Assembly: GCF_034044635.1 (NCBI RefSeq)
Contig: NZ_JAXCLX010000002.1
Coordinates: forward strand, 806,001-870,000
Direction of reading: 5' to 3'
DNA length: 64,000 nucleotides
Source: Dongia rigui
Lineage (GTDB): Bacteria > Pseudomonadota > Alphaproteobacteria > Dongiales > Dongiaceae
Position numbers and translations under genes: made by a program. Within the stretch, counting starts at the first letter, position 1. The number at the start of each line of letters is the position of its first letter. Below are positions 26,650-34,691 of the stretch, in pieces. The notes below the pieces were generated by a model that was not told the DNA's origin, ran no database searches, and was given only the letters and a program-made list of their open reading frames with translations.

Positions 26650-26803
26650 ATGCCCGATCTGCGGTAAGCCCGCCGAACAGGCCTACCGGCCGTTCTGCTC
26701 CGACCGCTGCAAGAAGGTCGATCTCAATCGCTGGCTGAGCGGGGTCTACAAGATTCCCGCATCAGCCACGCCGCCGGATGAAGATGAGAAGTCAAGCGAT
26801 TGA
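26642..26803 (+). CDS. yacG: DNA gyrase inhibitor YacG (zinc-binding)
   Basis: A 53-residue zinc-ribbon protein: C-P-I-C-G-K-P and F-C-S-D-R-C-K-K supply the four Cys ligands, followed by VDLNRWLSGVYKIP and an acidic tail. YacG binds GyrB and inhibits gyrase in E. coli. ATG at 26642 overlaps the rng stop by 8 nt; upstream residues in the frame belong to the rng shadow. Confidence 0.93.
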   Translation: MAKCPICGKPAEQAYRPFCSDRCKKVDLNRWLSGVYKIPASATPPDEDEKSSD

Positions 26804-26882
26804 TCTGATGCGGCTTTTTTCGTCAATTTGCGGCTGGACAAGCGTCTGCAAAGCCATTAAATATCCGCCCGTTCCGCGAGGG

Positions 26883-26958
26883 GCCCAGATAGCTCAGTTG
26901 GTAGAGCATGTGACTGAAAATCACAGTGTCGCTGGTTCGATTCCGGCTCTGGGCACCA
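26883..26958 (+). tRNA. tRNA-Phe (anticodon GAA)
   Basis: A full cloverleaf can be read: acceptor GCCCAGA/TCTGGGC, D arm AGCTCAGTTGGTAGAGC, anticodon stem GTGAC with loop TGAAAAT (anticodon GAA), T arm GGTTCGATTCC, discriminator A and encoded CCA. Its 3' part is repeated in degenerate form at 29260–29309. Confidence 0.96.
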
Positions 26959-27052
26959 CTCTCTTTCTCCTTGAAAAACATCGACAAATAGAGTCGTGGC
27001 GCGTCTCGGGCCACGGCGCCTAAACACACGGCTGCCTTCGCTTAAAAAGTCA

Positions 27053-27074
27053 CGGCGCCGTTTTGGCGGCGCCG
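27053..27074. terminator. GC-rich hairpin between tRNA-Phe and the chemoreceptor gene
   Basis: CGGCGCC and GGCGCCG form a 7-bp stem around an 8-nt loop. On the minus strand it is followed by TGACTTTTTAAG, so it could act as a second terminator for the chemoreceptor gene. This is weaker evidence than for 27143–27168. Confidence 0.45.
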
Positions 27075-27142
27075 CTTGATGCGATTTCAACCCGTATCTG
27101 TGTCGACGACGTTGCGATGTCGCTAAGGCAGTCGATCTTAAA

Positions 27143-27168
27143 GGGCCGGCATCACCTGATACCGGCCC
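27143..27168 (-). terminator. Probable terminator of the chemoreceptor gene
   Basis: GGGCCGG and CCGGCCC enclose an inner ATCA/TGAT stem, giving a long hairpin 17 nt beyond the chemoreceptor stop. On the minus strand the stem is followed by TTTAAG, only a short T run, so termination may be partial. Confidence 0.6.
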
Positions 27169-27184
27169 CAGAGCGATATGCTGA

Positions 27185-28873
27185 TCAACCGGCGCGAATC
27201 TGGCGCAGGAATTGGTCCACCTGGGTGCGCAATGTTTCGCCATTCCTCGCCAGTTCGGTTGCGGCAGTGAGCACCTGATTGGCACCCATGCTGGTCTGCT
27301 GCGAGGCTTGCGTTACGCCGGCGACGTTGGACGACACTTCGTTGGTGCCGGTTGCCGCCTGCTGAACGTTTCGCGAGATCTCCTGGGTGGCCGCACCCTG
27401 CTCCTCGACCGCCGAGGCGATCGTGGTGGAGATCTCATTCACCCGGGCGATGGTCGACGTAATGCCCTGGATTGCCTCTGCCGACGAGTCGGTGGCATCC
27501 TGGATGGAGCGGATCTGTCCACCAATTTCGTCTGTGGCCTTGGCCGTCTGTGTCGCCAGATTCTTGACCTCCGATGCGACCACGGCAAATCCTTTGCCAG
27601 CTTCGCCGGCGCGGGCCGCCTCGATCGTCGCATTAAGGGCGAGCAGGTTGGTCTGGCTGGCGATCTCATTGATGAGCGTCACCACTTCGCCGATCTTCTG
27701 CGCCGCTACGGCCAGTCCCTTCACCTTGTCGTTGGTGTCGTTTGCCTGGGTCACAGCACCGCTGACGATGCGCGTCGATTCCGAAACCTGATTGCTGATT
27801 TCCTGAATAGAAGAGGTGAGTTCCTCGGTCGCGGAGGCAACGGTCTGCACGTTCTGCGTCAGCTGCTGGGAAGCGGCGGCCACGGCATTGGATTGGTGCG
27901 CGGTCGCTTCAGCAGCGGTCGACATGGACTGCGCCGTCCTCTGCAGTTCCTGTGCTGCGGTCGTCACGGCAGTGACGACACCGCCCACGCTGGATTCGAA
28001 CTGGTCGGCCATCGCCAGCATCCCCTTGCGGCGGTCTTCCTCGGCACGTTTCTTGGTCGCTTCCTGCTCGGCGCGCAGACGCTCGGTTTCGATCATGTTG
28101 TCCTTGAAGACCTGGACAGCCTCTGCCATCTGACCGACTTCATCCTTGCGACCACGCGCCGGAATTTCGGTCGACACATTGCCTTGCGCCAGGACCGTCA
28201 TGGCGTTGGTCATCCGCACGATCGGCGCACCGATTGTGCGCGACAGGAAGAACCCGAGCATGACCGAAATGGCAATCGCACCGGCCGCGCCCGCGATCGT
28301 CACGGTATAGGTGGTGGCGACCGCTTCGTCCTGGTCGGCGCTGCGCGTTACCAGCAGGCCGCGTTCCGCATCGGCGATTTCCGCAAGCTTGGCACGGAAG
28401 CCGTCCATCGATTTCTTGCCCGCGCCGCCGGATTCCATGGCGCGCGCCTGTTCGCTGGTCGCGGGATCCGCCATCAAGGCCACCTCTTTCGCCGCGACAT
28501 CATTTTGCCAAGTTCTCGCAAGGACATCCAGTTCCTGGAGTCGACCCTGCTGCGTCGCATTGTCGGATGTTAGCTTCTTCACCTTCTCGAAAGCCGCATC
28601 GTACTGCTTCAGTCCATTGTGGTACGGGTCGAGGAAACCCTGATCACCTGACACAAGATAACCACGCACGCCTGTTTCCTGATTGACCATGCCAAGCAGC
28701 GCGGCATCGAGTGTCTCAAGGACTTCATAGGTGTGAGTTGTCCAGCCCGAGCTTTTGTCAAGGAAGCCTACGCGATTGTAAATAAAGGCGCAGACAGAAC
28801 TGACCAGAAGGATGAGGATCGCAAATCCAAGGATAAGCTTGTGTGCGATCTTGAGATTCAATAAGGCGGACAT
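27185..28873 (-). CDS. Methyl-accepting chemotaxis protein with CHASE3 sensor
   Basis: A 562-residue chemoreceptor. TM1 is about residues 10–30. A CHASE3-type periplasmic domain follows ([35 protein letters not shown]), then TM2 (about 185–210), HAMP ([24 protein letters not shown]) and the signalling domain. The hairpin tip [24 protein letters not shown] is canonical. CHASE3 sensors detect unknown extracellular signals. ATG at 28873 has GGAG upstream; longer starts are unsupported. It is the only gene between tRNA-Phe and the tRNA-like repeat at 29260, so it may be leftover cargo of an integrated element. Confidence 0.93.
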   Translation of the reverse strand: MSALLNLKIAHKLILGFAILILLVSSVCAFIYNRVGFLDKSSGWTTHTYEVLETLDAALLGMVNQETGVRGYLVSGDQGFLDPYHNGLKQYDAAFEKVKKLTSDNATQQGRLQELDVLARTWQNDVAAKEVALMADPATSEQARAMESGGAGKKSMDGFRAKLAEIADAERGLLVTRSADQDEAVATTYTVTIAGAAGAIAISVMLGFFLSRTIGAPIVRMTNAMTVLAQGNVSTEIPARGRKDEVGQMAEAVQVFKDNMIETERLRAEQEATKKRAEEDRRKGMLAMADQFESSVGGVVTAVTTAAQELQRTAQSMSTAAEATAHQSNAVAAASQQLTQNVQTVASATEELTSSIQEISNQVSESTRIVSGAVTQANDTNDKVKGLAVAAQKIGEVVTLINEIASQTNLLALNATIEAARAGEAGKGFAVVASEVKNLATQTAKATDEIGGQIRSIQDATDSSAEAIQGITSTIARVNEISTTIASAVEEQGAATQEISRNVQQAATGTNEVSSNVAGVTQASQQTSMGANQVLTAATELARNGETLRTQVDQFLRQIRAG

Positions 28874-29337
28874 CTTTGACTCCACAGATATGAGTAAGCT
28901 AGCAACGCCCGCCCGACGTCGATCTGCGGTGGGTGATGGCGCTGTTGCTGTGTGCCCGGAGAAACTGTCCACCTTTTTTGACGGTAAGACGTCCGCTCAA
29001 GCGCTTGCGCATCGGCACGCTATCTCGGACACCCTTCAAAAGAATTAACGTCCATGGTTGGTACAACTGGATTTCATTTTTGACATCCGAAATAAGAATG
29101 ATGTCCAATACTTTAGTTAGGAATGGCAGTGACGTTCCTATACTTTAGGATTGTTGGCCAGCCTCGAGTATTCCGCCGTCTCGCGGTATCGGGAACGAGG
29201 GCAGACGAGGGGCGCTGCGCGTTTAAGGCGAATTAATCGCAATAATGCCGCGATATCGAGACTTAGACTCACCTTGTCGCTGGCTCGATGCCGGCGCTGG
29301 GCGCTACTCCGCCTTCAAAGAGACCCTCATTTGGCGT
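28874..29337. other. Intergenic region with repeats and a tRNA-like remnant
   Basis: No gene is supported here. The interval holds a 6-bp inverted repeat (GACATC/GATGTC at 29082–29087 and 29100–29105), two copies of ATACTTTAG 32 bp apart (29108–29116, 29140–29148), and the tRNA-Phe-like segment. The stretch around 29040–29150 is clearly AT-richer than the rest and is the likely regulatory zone of the chemoreceptor gene. Confidence 0.5.
29260..29309 (+). repeat. Degenerate copy of the tRNA-Phe 3' part (att-like)
   Basis: An ungapped alignment by eye with 26912–26961 gives 40 identical bases of 50. The final 35 positions, covering the T arm, acceptor strand and bases just past CCA, give 30 of 35. 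The repeat is on the same strand as the tRNA, as expected for the distal attachment site of an element integrated into tRNA-Phe. It no longer encodes a tRNA. Confidence 0.65.
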
Positions 29338-30471
29338 TTAAACGTGGAAGAGTTCCGCGTCTTCCTGTGTGGGCAGTACACCGAGGCCCGAAGCAATTCT
29401 TTCGGCCAGGGCGAGGCTGGCGGTGAGGCCGGGCGATTCGATGCCGTAAAGGCACACCAAGCCTGGGGCGCCGTGATCTGCCTCCGTCTCGATCCGGAAA
29501 TCCGAGTCAACACGCGGATCGCGCGACAGCTTTGGCCTGATGCCGCTATAGGCGGGCACCAGGGTGGCGTCGGCCATTTCCGGATAGTACCGACGAATGG
29601 CGGGATAGAACCGCTCTGCGCGCCCGGCATCGACCGCATAGTCGATAGCCTCGACCCATTCCACATCAGGCCCAAACCGAACCCGTCCAGCGAGATCAAG
29701 GGTCACGTGAACGCCGAGGCCGCCCGGTTCCGGCAAGGGATAGATCAGGCGCGAGAACGGCGGCTTGCCGCCCTGCAATGTGAAGTAATTGCCCTTGGCA
29801 TAGTGAGTCGTCGGCACCCGGTCGGGGGCGAGGCCGAGGGAGCGCGCGACGCGGCTGGCTTCCAACCCGGCCGCATTGATAACGGTGCGTACCGGAATAT
29901 CGTCGGGTTGGCTGCCGCCCAGCCCAATCAGCCAGCGATTGCCTTTGTGCATGCCCCTCACGACGGGCGTGCGCAGCGACAGTACTGCGCCGGCATTTTC
30001 GGCTTCCCCGAGATAGCTCAACATCAATTGTTGGCTATCGACGATTCCCGTCGATGGCGAGAGGAGCGCCGCGACGCAGTTGAGGGCGGGCTCCAGTGAG
30101 CGTGCAGCGCCGACTGAGAGGACCTGCAGGTCCTCGACACCATTGGCGAGCGCCTTTTCAGCGAGTGCTTGCAAAGCCGCGCGCTGTCCGTCGTCGCTGG
30201 CGACGATCAGCTTACCGCATTGCCGGTGTGGGACGGCGCGCGCTGCGCAATAGCGATAAAGTGCCTTGCGACCGCTCACGCAAAGCTGCGCCTTCAAGCT
30301 TCCCGTTGGATAATAGATACCAGCGTGAATGACCTCGCTGTTGCGCGAACTGGTCTCGCTGCCGATGGCATCAGCGGTGTCTACAATCACGACTTCATGG
30401 CCCGCGCGCGCCAGGCGGCGGGCGATGGCCAAGCCGATGACGCCGGCACCTATCACCATAAAGTCGAGCAT
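29338..30471 (-). CDS. FAD-dependent oxidoreductase (L-2-hydroxyglutarate oxidase-like, DAO family)
   Basis: A 377-residue flavoprotein with the dinucleotide motif V-I-G-A-G-V-I-G-L-A-I-A, then SSRNSEVIHAGIYYPTGSLKA (the LhgO/GlpD-type substrate-side segment) and the C-terminal IRPKLSRD, YGIESPGLTASLALAERIA. It resembles L-2-hydroxyglutarate dehydrogenases. The substrate is inferred only. ATG at 30471 is chosen because the upstream part of the long frame (to 31293) is antisense-frame shadow of the channel gene. It follows the mechanosensitive channel gene by about 50 nt on the same strand. Confidence 0.87.
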   Translation of the reverse strand: MLDFMVIGAGVIGLAIARRLARAGHEVVIVDTADAIGSETSSRNSEVIHAGIYYPTGSLKAQLCVSGRKALYRYCAARAVPHRQCGKLIVASDDGQRAALQALAEKALANGVEDLQVLSVGAARSLEPALNCVAALLSPSTGIVDSQQLMLSYLGEAENAGAVLSLRTPVVRGMHKGNRWLIGLGGSQPDDIPVRTVINAAGLEASRVARSLGLAPDRVPTTHYAKGNYFTLQGGKPPFSRLIYPLPEPGGLGVHVTLDLAGRVRFGPDVEWVEAIDYAVDAGRAERFYPAIRRYYPEMADATLVPAYSGIRPKLSRDPRVDSDFRIETEADHGAPGLVCLYGIESPGLTASLALAERIASGLGVLPTQEDAELFHV

Positions 30472-30521
30472 GTCCACGACACTATCAGCGCGGCAGCCGA
30501 GCGTCACGCCATCTGTTGCGG

Positions 30522-32951
30522 CTATTCTTCCGCAGGGATCGGGCCGGCAGGCTTTGGCTGTTTCGTCGGTTCGGTGACGGGAAGCGGGGCCGTTTCCGGT
30601 TTTGGTCGTACGACGCTTGCCGTGTGCGCCATCTCGACACCATGAGCGCGGAAGGCGTTGTCGATCGCGAAATTTAGGTCCGATGTGACCTGGTTGACGT
30701 AAGCCGTGTCGATGACGAAGCAGCGAAGCTCGAATTCCAGGCCGATGTCGACAAAGCGTTTGAAGAGAACCGTGGGTGCGGGCTCGGCGCAGACCCGACG
30801 TTGCTGCCTGGCGCAGTCCAGCAGCAGATCGCGAACCAGTTTGGTATCGGTTCCTGGCACAACGCGCATCGGGATGACGATGCGGATGATGCGGTCGCGC
30901 AGGGTCCAGTTCACGACCGAATTTGCGATCAGTTCGGAATTGGGGAAGATGACGCTGGCATTGTCGAAGGTCTCGACCTCGGTCGAGCGGACGGAGATGC
31001 GCTTGACGGTGCCTTCGGTCCCGCCGACGACGATCCAATCGCCGACTTTGATCGGCCGTTCGATCAGGATGAGAATGCCAGCGACGAAGTTTTCGACGAT
31101 GGTCTTCAGCCCGAAACCGACACCGACGGACAAGGCACCGGCGATGATCGCAATGTTGGAGAGGTCGATCCCCAGCGTGACGACCGCCAGGGTGATGACG
31201 ATGATGCTGCCGACATAGCCGAAGCCGGCGGTCACGGAATTCTGCAATCCGACATCGAAGCGAGATCGCGGCAGGATCTGGTCTGACAACCACCGCTTGA
31301 CCCGGCCAACGATGAAAAGACCGGCAACTAGGACAAACAGAGCCAGAATGATCTCGGTCAGCGACAAGGTGACCTGGCCGACCTGAATCCCGCTGACGGC
31401 CCTGTTGATGATCAGGTTCAGCAGCGACGGTGACAGGCCGTAGATGACCAGAAGCGAATAGAAGGCCGGTAGCCAGAGCACCGTTTCAACCAGCAGCCTG
31501 GCCCAGAAACTGAGACGCAATGCCTGCGTCTGGCCTGGAACGGCGGCGGCGCCCTCGTCGGTGACCTCCGAGCCCAGCACGCGGGCAAGGCCCTCCAGCA
31601 AAGCCGAGCGGAGCAGCCAGGCAAGCCCTACGATGACCAGTGTCGCGGTGACAGCGATCAGGATTCGTTCTGAAAGGTCAGCATAGCCTGCTAGCGACAG
31701 GAGCGGCGAAACGCAGGCGACGACGATCAGCAGTCGTCGCACCAGGCCCAGGATGCCGGTCAATCTTGCATCCGGTGCCGCCCAATAGGCGCGGCGGAGC
31801 AGTGACAGGGCGATGGCACCGACGACGACATCGCGCAAGAACGTGTTGCATGCCCGGAAGGCAGCCGGCGCTTCGGGGCCATCCTTCGTCGCCATCAGAT
31901 AGATCATGTTGAAGACGGCGACCATGATAGCCAGCAGCGTCACCTTATGGGCGATCTGCAGGGCACCCTGCGGTGTGACGGGGATGACGCGCCAGGTCGG
32001 GGCGTGCGGCGACAGCATCGCGCGGGCAAGACCAGAGACCAGCAAGAAGCCAATCAGGTTGGCGGTTGTTCCGCCAACGAACATGGCAAAGAAATCGCTT
32101 TTGATCGGGATGATTTCCGTGACCAGCAGCCTCAATGCCGTCAGGAAGATGCACGGCAGCAGAATGTCCGCCACGGCCATGGAACCTGCCGCCAGAATGC
32201 GACGGGCATGGCTCGGTTCTTCGATGCTGGGGTTGGGACCCCACCGCCGGCGCAAGAAGATGTGCAACTGCCAGCCGATCAGCAGTGATGTGCTGATCAA
32301 CAGCAATCCGCCAATCAGAATGATGCTCTCCATCTTCTGGGCGGCAATGGCACGCCACCACTGCTGCGGGGCAGTGACGGTATCGTCGACGGCATTCAAC
32401 AGCTGCTGCCAGGCCTCTAGCCAGACCGACGGGCGCAACGGCGAGGGCAACCGTTTGAACAGCTGGGCCGTAAATTGCCCCTGCTCGTGCACGCCGAACG
32501 CCGCGACCAGGTTTTGGGCGCGCACCATGGTCAATTGGGCCTGGCTGACATAGCCGTCTAACTCGGCCTGCCGCTTGGCGAGCGCCGTCCGCGTCGCTGC
32601 GACCTTCTCATCCTCGGGGGGGGCACCTTCTGCGGGTGCCGGGCCAAGGCTTTGCAGCTCGGTGGCTACCGATTGCACAGCCTGCTGGCTGGCAGTTCGC
32701 AAAGCCTGGGCGCCGCCTATGACGTTGGTGAGTTCCTTGGTTGTCGCCTGGATCTCGGGCTGGGCGAGATCGTCCCGTTGCAGGATGTCTTCGGCGTCCT
32801 TGAGCGTGCGCTCCCAGCCGATGATGCGCTCTGGTACATCTGCCAGCGGATTGGCGGGTGGAGGTGTCTGTGCCACTGCCATGCCAAATGTGCCGAGCAG
32901 CAGATAGAAGATGGCAGCGAATAGGATGAAGAGAGAGCGGTTTGCCCGCAT
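30522..32951 (-). CDS. MscS-family mechanosensitive channel with N-terminal periplasmic domain (DUF3772-like)
   Basis: An 809-residue inner-membrane channel. A signal peptide (ending AVAQTPPP) is followed by a coiled periplasmic domain (about 30–190), a series of membrane helices (about 200–560) and the MscS core. The pore helix has AIIAGALSVGVGFGLKTIVENFVAG, followed by LIERPIKVGDWIVVGGTEGTVKRISVRSTEVETFDNASVIFPNSELI, the canonical beta domain. Such large MscS homologues release solutes on osmotic downshock. A proline-rich tail ends the protein. It is probably cotranscribed with the FAD oxidoreductase. Confidence 0.93.
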   Translation of the reverse strand: MRANRSLFILFAAIFYLLLGTFGMAVAQTPPPANPLADVPERIIGWERTLKDAEDILQRDDLAQPEIQATTKELTNVIGGAQALRTASQQAVQSVATELQSLGPAPAEGAPPEDEKVAATRTALAKRQAELDGYVSQAQLTMVRAQNLVAAFGVHEQGQFTAQLFKRLPSPLRPSVWLEAWQQLLNAVDDTVTAPQQWWRAIAAQKMESIILIGGLLLISTSLLIGWQLHIFLRRRWGPNPSIEEPSHARRILAAGSMAVADILLPCIFLTALRLLVTEIIPIKSDFFAMFVGGTTANLIGFLLVSGLARAMLSPHAPTWRVIPVTPQGALQIAHKVTLLAIMVAVFNMIYLMATKDGPEAPAAFRACNTFLRDVVVGAIALSLLRRAYWAAPDARLTGILGLVRRLLIVVACVSPLLSLAGYADLSERILIAVTATLVIVGLAWLLRSALLEGLARVLGSEVTDEGAAAVPGQTQALRLSFWARLLVETVLWLPAFYSLLVIYGLSPSLLNLIINRAVSGIQVGQVTLSLTEIILALFVLVAGLFIVGRVKRWLSDQILPRSRFDVGLQNSVTAGFGYVGSIIVITLAVVTLGIDLSNIAIIAGALSVGVGFGLKTIVENFVAGILILIERPIKVGDWIVVGGTEGTVKRISVRSTEVETFDNASVIFPNSELIANSVVNWTLRDRIIRIVIPMRVVPGTDTKLVRDLLLDCARQQRRVCAEPAPTVLFKRFVDIGLEFELRCFVIDTAYVNQVTSDLNFAIDNAFRAHGVEMAHTASVVRPKPETAPLPVTEPTKQPKPAGPIPAEE

Positions 32952-33088
32952 TCTGGCGGCCTGTAGTGTGAATTGGCGAAGTGAGACGCCAGACTAGCCC
33001 GCCGGACGTCGATGTCCAAGGGGTTAACCATGCGTCGCAGCCGCCTAACAGCCGCAAAATGGAATAGTTTCGCCGCCTTTAGCGCCGG

Positions 33089-33775
33089 TCAAATACCGAT
33101 AAAGGGCTGCATCAATCGGCCAATCCAGTTGCCAAAACGCAGTGGCGCATCGGTCACCGCAAGGCAAATGCAGATATCTTCCTTGCCCGCGATGGGACGG
33201 TGATTGACCGACTCATCTGCAACTTCGATATCGCCCCGAGCGTAATGCTGACCTTGCGAGGCATAGCTGCCCTTGAGCACGAGAGTCAATTCGGTCCCGC
33301 CATGGGTGTGACCGAAAACCGATCTGCCGGGCGCAATGCGCAGCAACCGCGCTGTGGTTGAACCGCTGCGCAGAAGCGGCATGTGGTCGATGCCTGGACC
33401 AATCGCTCGCCATTTGGCGCTATCGAGGTCGCCGCCGACATATTGCCGAACGGGCGCCGGAAGGATCGGCTGGGCGCCGGCCGCCAGCGGCGCTGCATCA
33501 TTTTTCACCGGACCCGACATTAGCTTGGCGCGCGCCAGGGTGGCGGCAAATGCACCTTGGCCCATGGACGCTTCCGGCAGTTCTTCGATCAGATCGCCGC
33601 CGACAGATTCAAACAGCGCCACGTGGCTCCGGCAGGCCGGGCAGAGGGTCAGGTGACTAGCGACTGCCAGCGCGCTTGCTTCGTCCAGCGCACCGCTCGC
33701 ATAGGCTGCGATCAATTCATCGCCCGGATGATAGTCCGGATATCGGTGCGATCGGCGACGTGCCAAGGTATTCAT
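33089..33775 (-). CDS. chrR: Anti-sigma factor ChrR (zinc-binding, cupin domain)
   Basis: A 228-residue anti-sigma factor of the ChrR family. The N-terminal zinc site H16, H41, C45, C48 has exactly the spacing of Rhodobacter ChrR (H6, H31, C35, C38). The C-terminal cupin has H156, H158, E162 and H192, again with the spacing of its second zinc site (H141, H143, E147, H177). ChrR holds RpoE inactive until singlet oxygen triggers its degradation. ATG overlaps the rpoE stop by 4 nt, so the two are translated together in a fixed ratio. Confidence 0.95.
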   Translation of the reverse strand: MNTLARRRSHRYPDYHPGDELIAAYASGALDEASALAVASHLTLCPACRSHVALFESVGGDLIEELPEASMGQGAFAATLARAKLMSGPVKNDAAPLAAGAQPILPAPVRQYVGGDLDSAKWRAIGPGIDHMPLLRSGSTTARLLRIAPGRSVFGHTHGGTELTLVLKGSYASQGQHYARGDIEVADESVNHRPIAGKEDICICLAVTDAPLRFGNWIGRLMQPFIGI

Positions 33776-34365
33776 GACGTAGGCTCTCCCAGCGCCTTGC
33801 GGAATCTCTGAAAGGCGAGGCGCATGCGCGACTTGACGGTACCGAGCGGAATGCCGAGTTCAGCGGCAATCTCGGCGTGAGGTTTATCCTCGTAGAAGGA
33901 AAGGCGGACGATCCGCGCCTGTTCCTGTGGTAGCGCGGCGAGCGCCGCCCTGACGGCAACGGCCTGTCTGCCTTGATCGATCAAGGCATCCGGTGCCTCA
34001 GGCTCGTCGGGCACAAGGGCAGGATCATCGAAATCCACTTCCGGGCGACGTTGGCGGCGAAAGGCGTCTATGCGGAGGTTCCGCGCGATCGAGAATATCC
34101 AGGTTCCAGCACCGGCTTTCTCGGCATCAAAGAGATGCGCCTTGCGCCAGACTGACGCCATCGCTTCCTGGGCAAGTTCCTCGGCCACGTCTTCCGGCGC
34201 GCCCAACTTACGCATATAGGACTTCAGTCGTGGCGCGTAATGGCGGAAGAGCTCCGCAAAAACAGCCTCGTCCCGGACGGCCTTGAGGGCGGATAGCAGC
34301 GCCGTCATGCGTGCAGATTCGGTGCCCACGCCGACAACTTCTGGACTGGCGTCGATGGCAGTCAT
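33772..34365 (-). CDS. rpoE: ECF sigma factor RpoE (ECF11 type)
   Basis: A 197-residue ECF sigma factor. Region 2 spans about 30–95 (FAELFRHYAPRLKSYMRKLG, DVAEELAQEAMASVWRKAHLFD, WIFSIARNLRIDAFRR). Region 4 has LPQEQARIVRLSFYEDKPHAEIAAELGIPLGTVKSRMRLA. With ChrR next to it this is the singlet-oxygen-responsive sigma. The frame is open to an ATG at 34524, but an RpoE-type promoter at 34529–34558 would start transcription at about 34522, so that ATG is not usable. ATG at 34365 has AGGG upstream and gives a length near that of known RpoE proteins. Confidence 0.93.
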   Translation of the reverse strand: MTAIDASPEVVGVGTESARMTALLSALKAVRDEAVFAELFRHYAPRLKSYMRKLGAPEDVAEELAQEAMASVWRKAHLFDAEKAGAGTWIFSIARNLRIDAFRRQRRPEVDFDDPALVPDEPEAPDALIDQGRQAVAVRAALAALPQEQARIVRLSFYEDKPHAEIAAELGIPLGTVKSRMRLAFQRFRKALGEPTS

Positions 34366-34528
34366 CCTCGCCCTAGATGCATCTGTTTTGATACCATTGG
34401 CCCTTTTAGCGGTATTCTCGACCAGCCGCACCCTTCCTGAAAGAGGGGCGTCGGCGAGGGAACCGTCTAGCCGAGGCAGATCCAGGCCGCCCCAGGAGGT
34501 TTGGAAGGCAAATGCGTTTTCCATGTGA

Positions 34529-34558
34529 TGCTTACGTCGCCCGTCGCCTTCTGGATCA
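34529..34558 (-). promoter_or_regulatory. Probable RpoE-dependent promoter of rpoE–chrR
   Basis: On the minus strand TGATCC (34558–34553), 18 bases, then TAAGCA (34534–34529). This matches the TGATCC/TAAGA-like pattern known for Rhodobacter RpoE and has the same spacing as the two other copies in the island. It predicts positive autoregulation. Confidence 0.75.
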
Positions 34559-34580
34559 GCCGATCCACGTTAACAACTGG

Positions 34581-34610
34581 TGATCCGGGCCGGCTCGGCA
34601 GCCGTAAAAG
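34581..34610 (+). promoter_or_regulatory. Probable RpoE-dependent promoter of the amine oxidase–cfa operon
   Basis: TGATCC (34581–34586), 18 bases, then TAAAAG (34605–34610), on the plus strand and back to back with the rpoE promoter. The 5' leader to the ATG at 34692 would be about 75 nt. Confidence 0.7.
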
Positions 34611-34691
34611 GCTCTGATACAGGGATTTTTTTGTTTTATCCAAGCGAAGGCTCGGCCGATTGGCTCGGCCGAGCGATCGCAAAGGCGCTTC

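Noticed and set aside
27212-28573. 453-codon frame opposite the chemoreceptor gene
   Set aside because: Coiled-coil codons of the chemoreceptor read backwards give Gly/Arg/His-rich sequence with no fold signal.
30472-31293. N-terminal extension of the FAD oxidoreductase
   Set aside because: The extension overlaps the mechanosensitive channel in another frame and is Arg/His-rich; the real start is at the FAD motif (30471).
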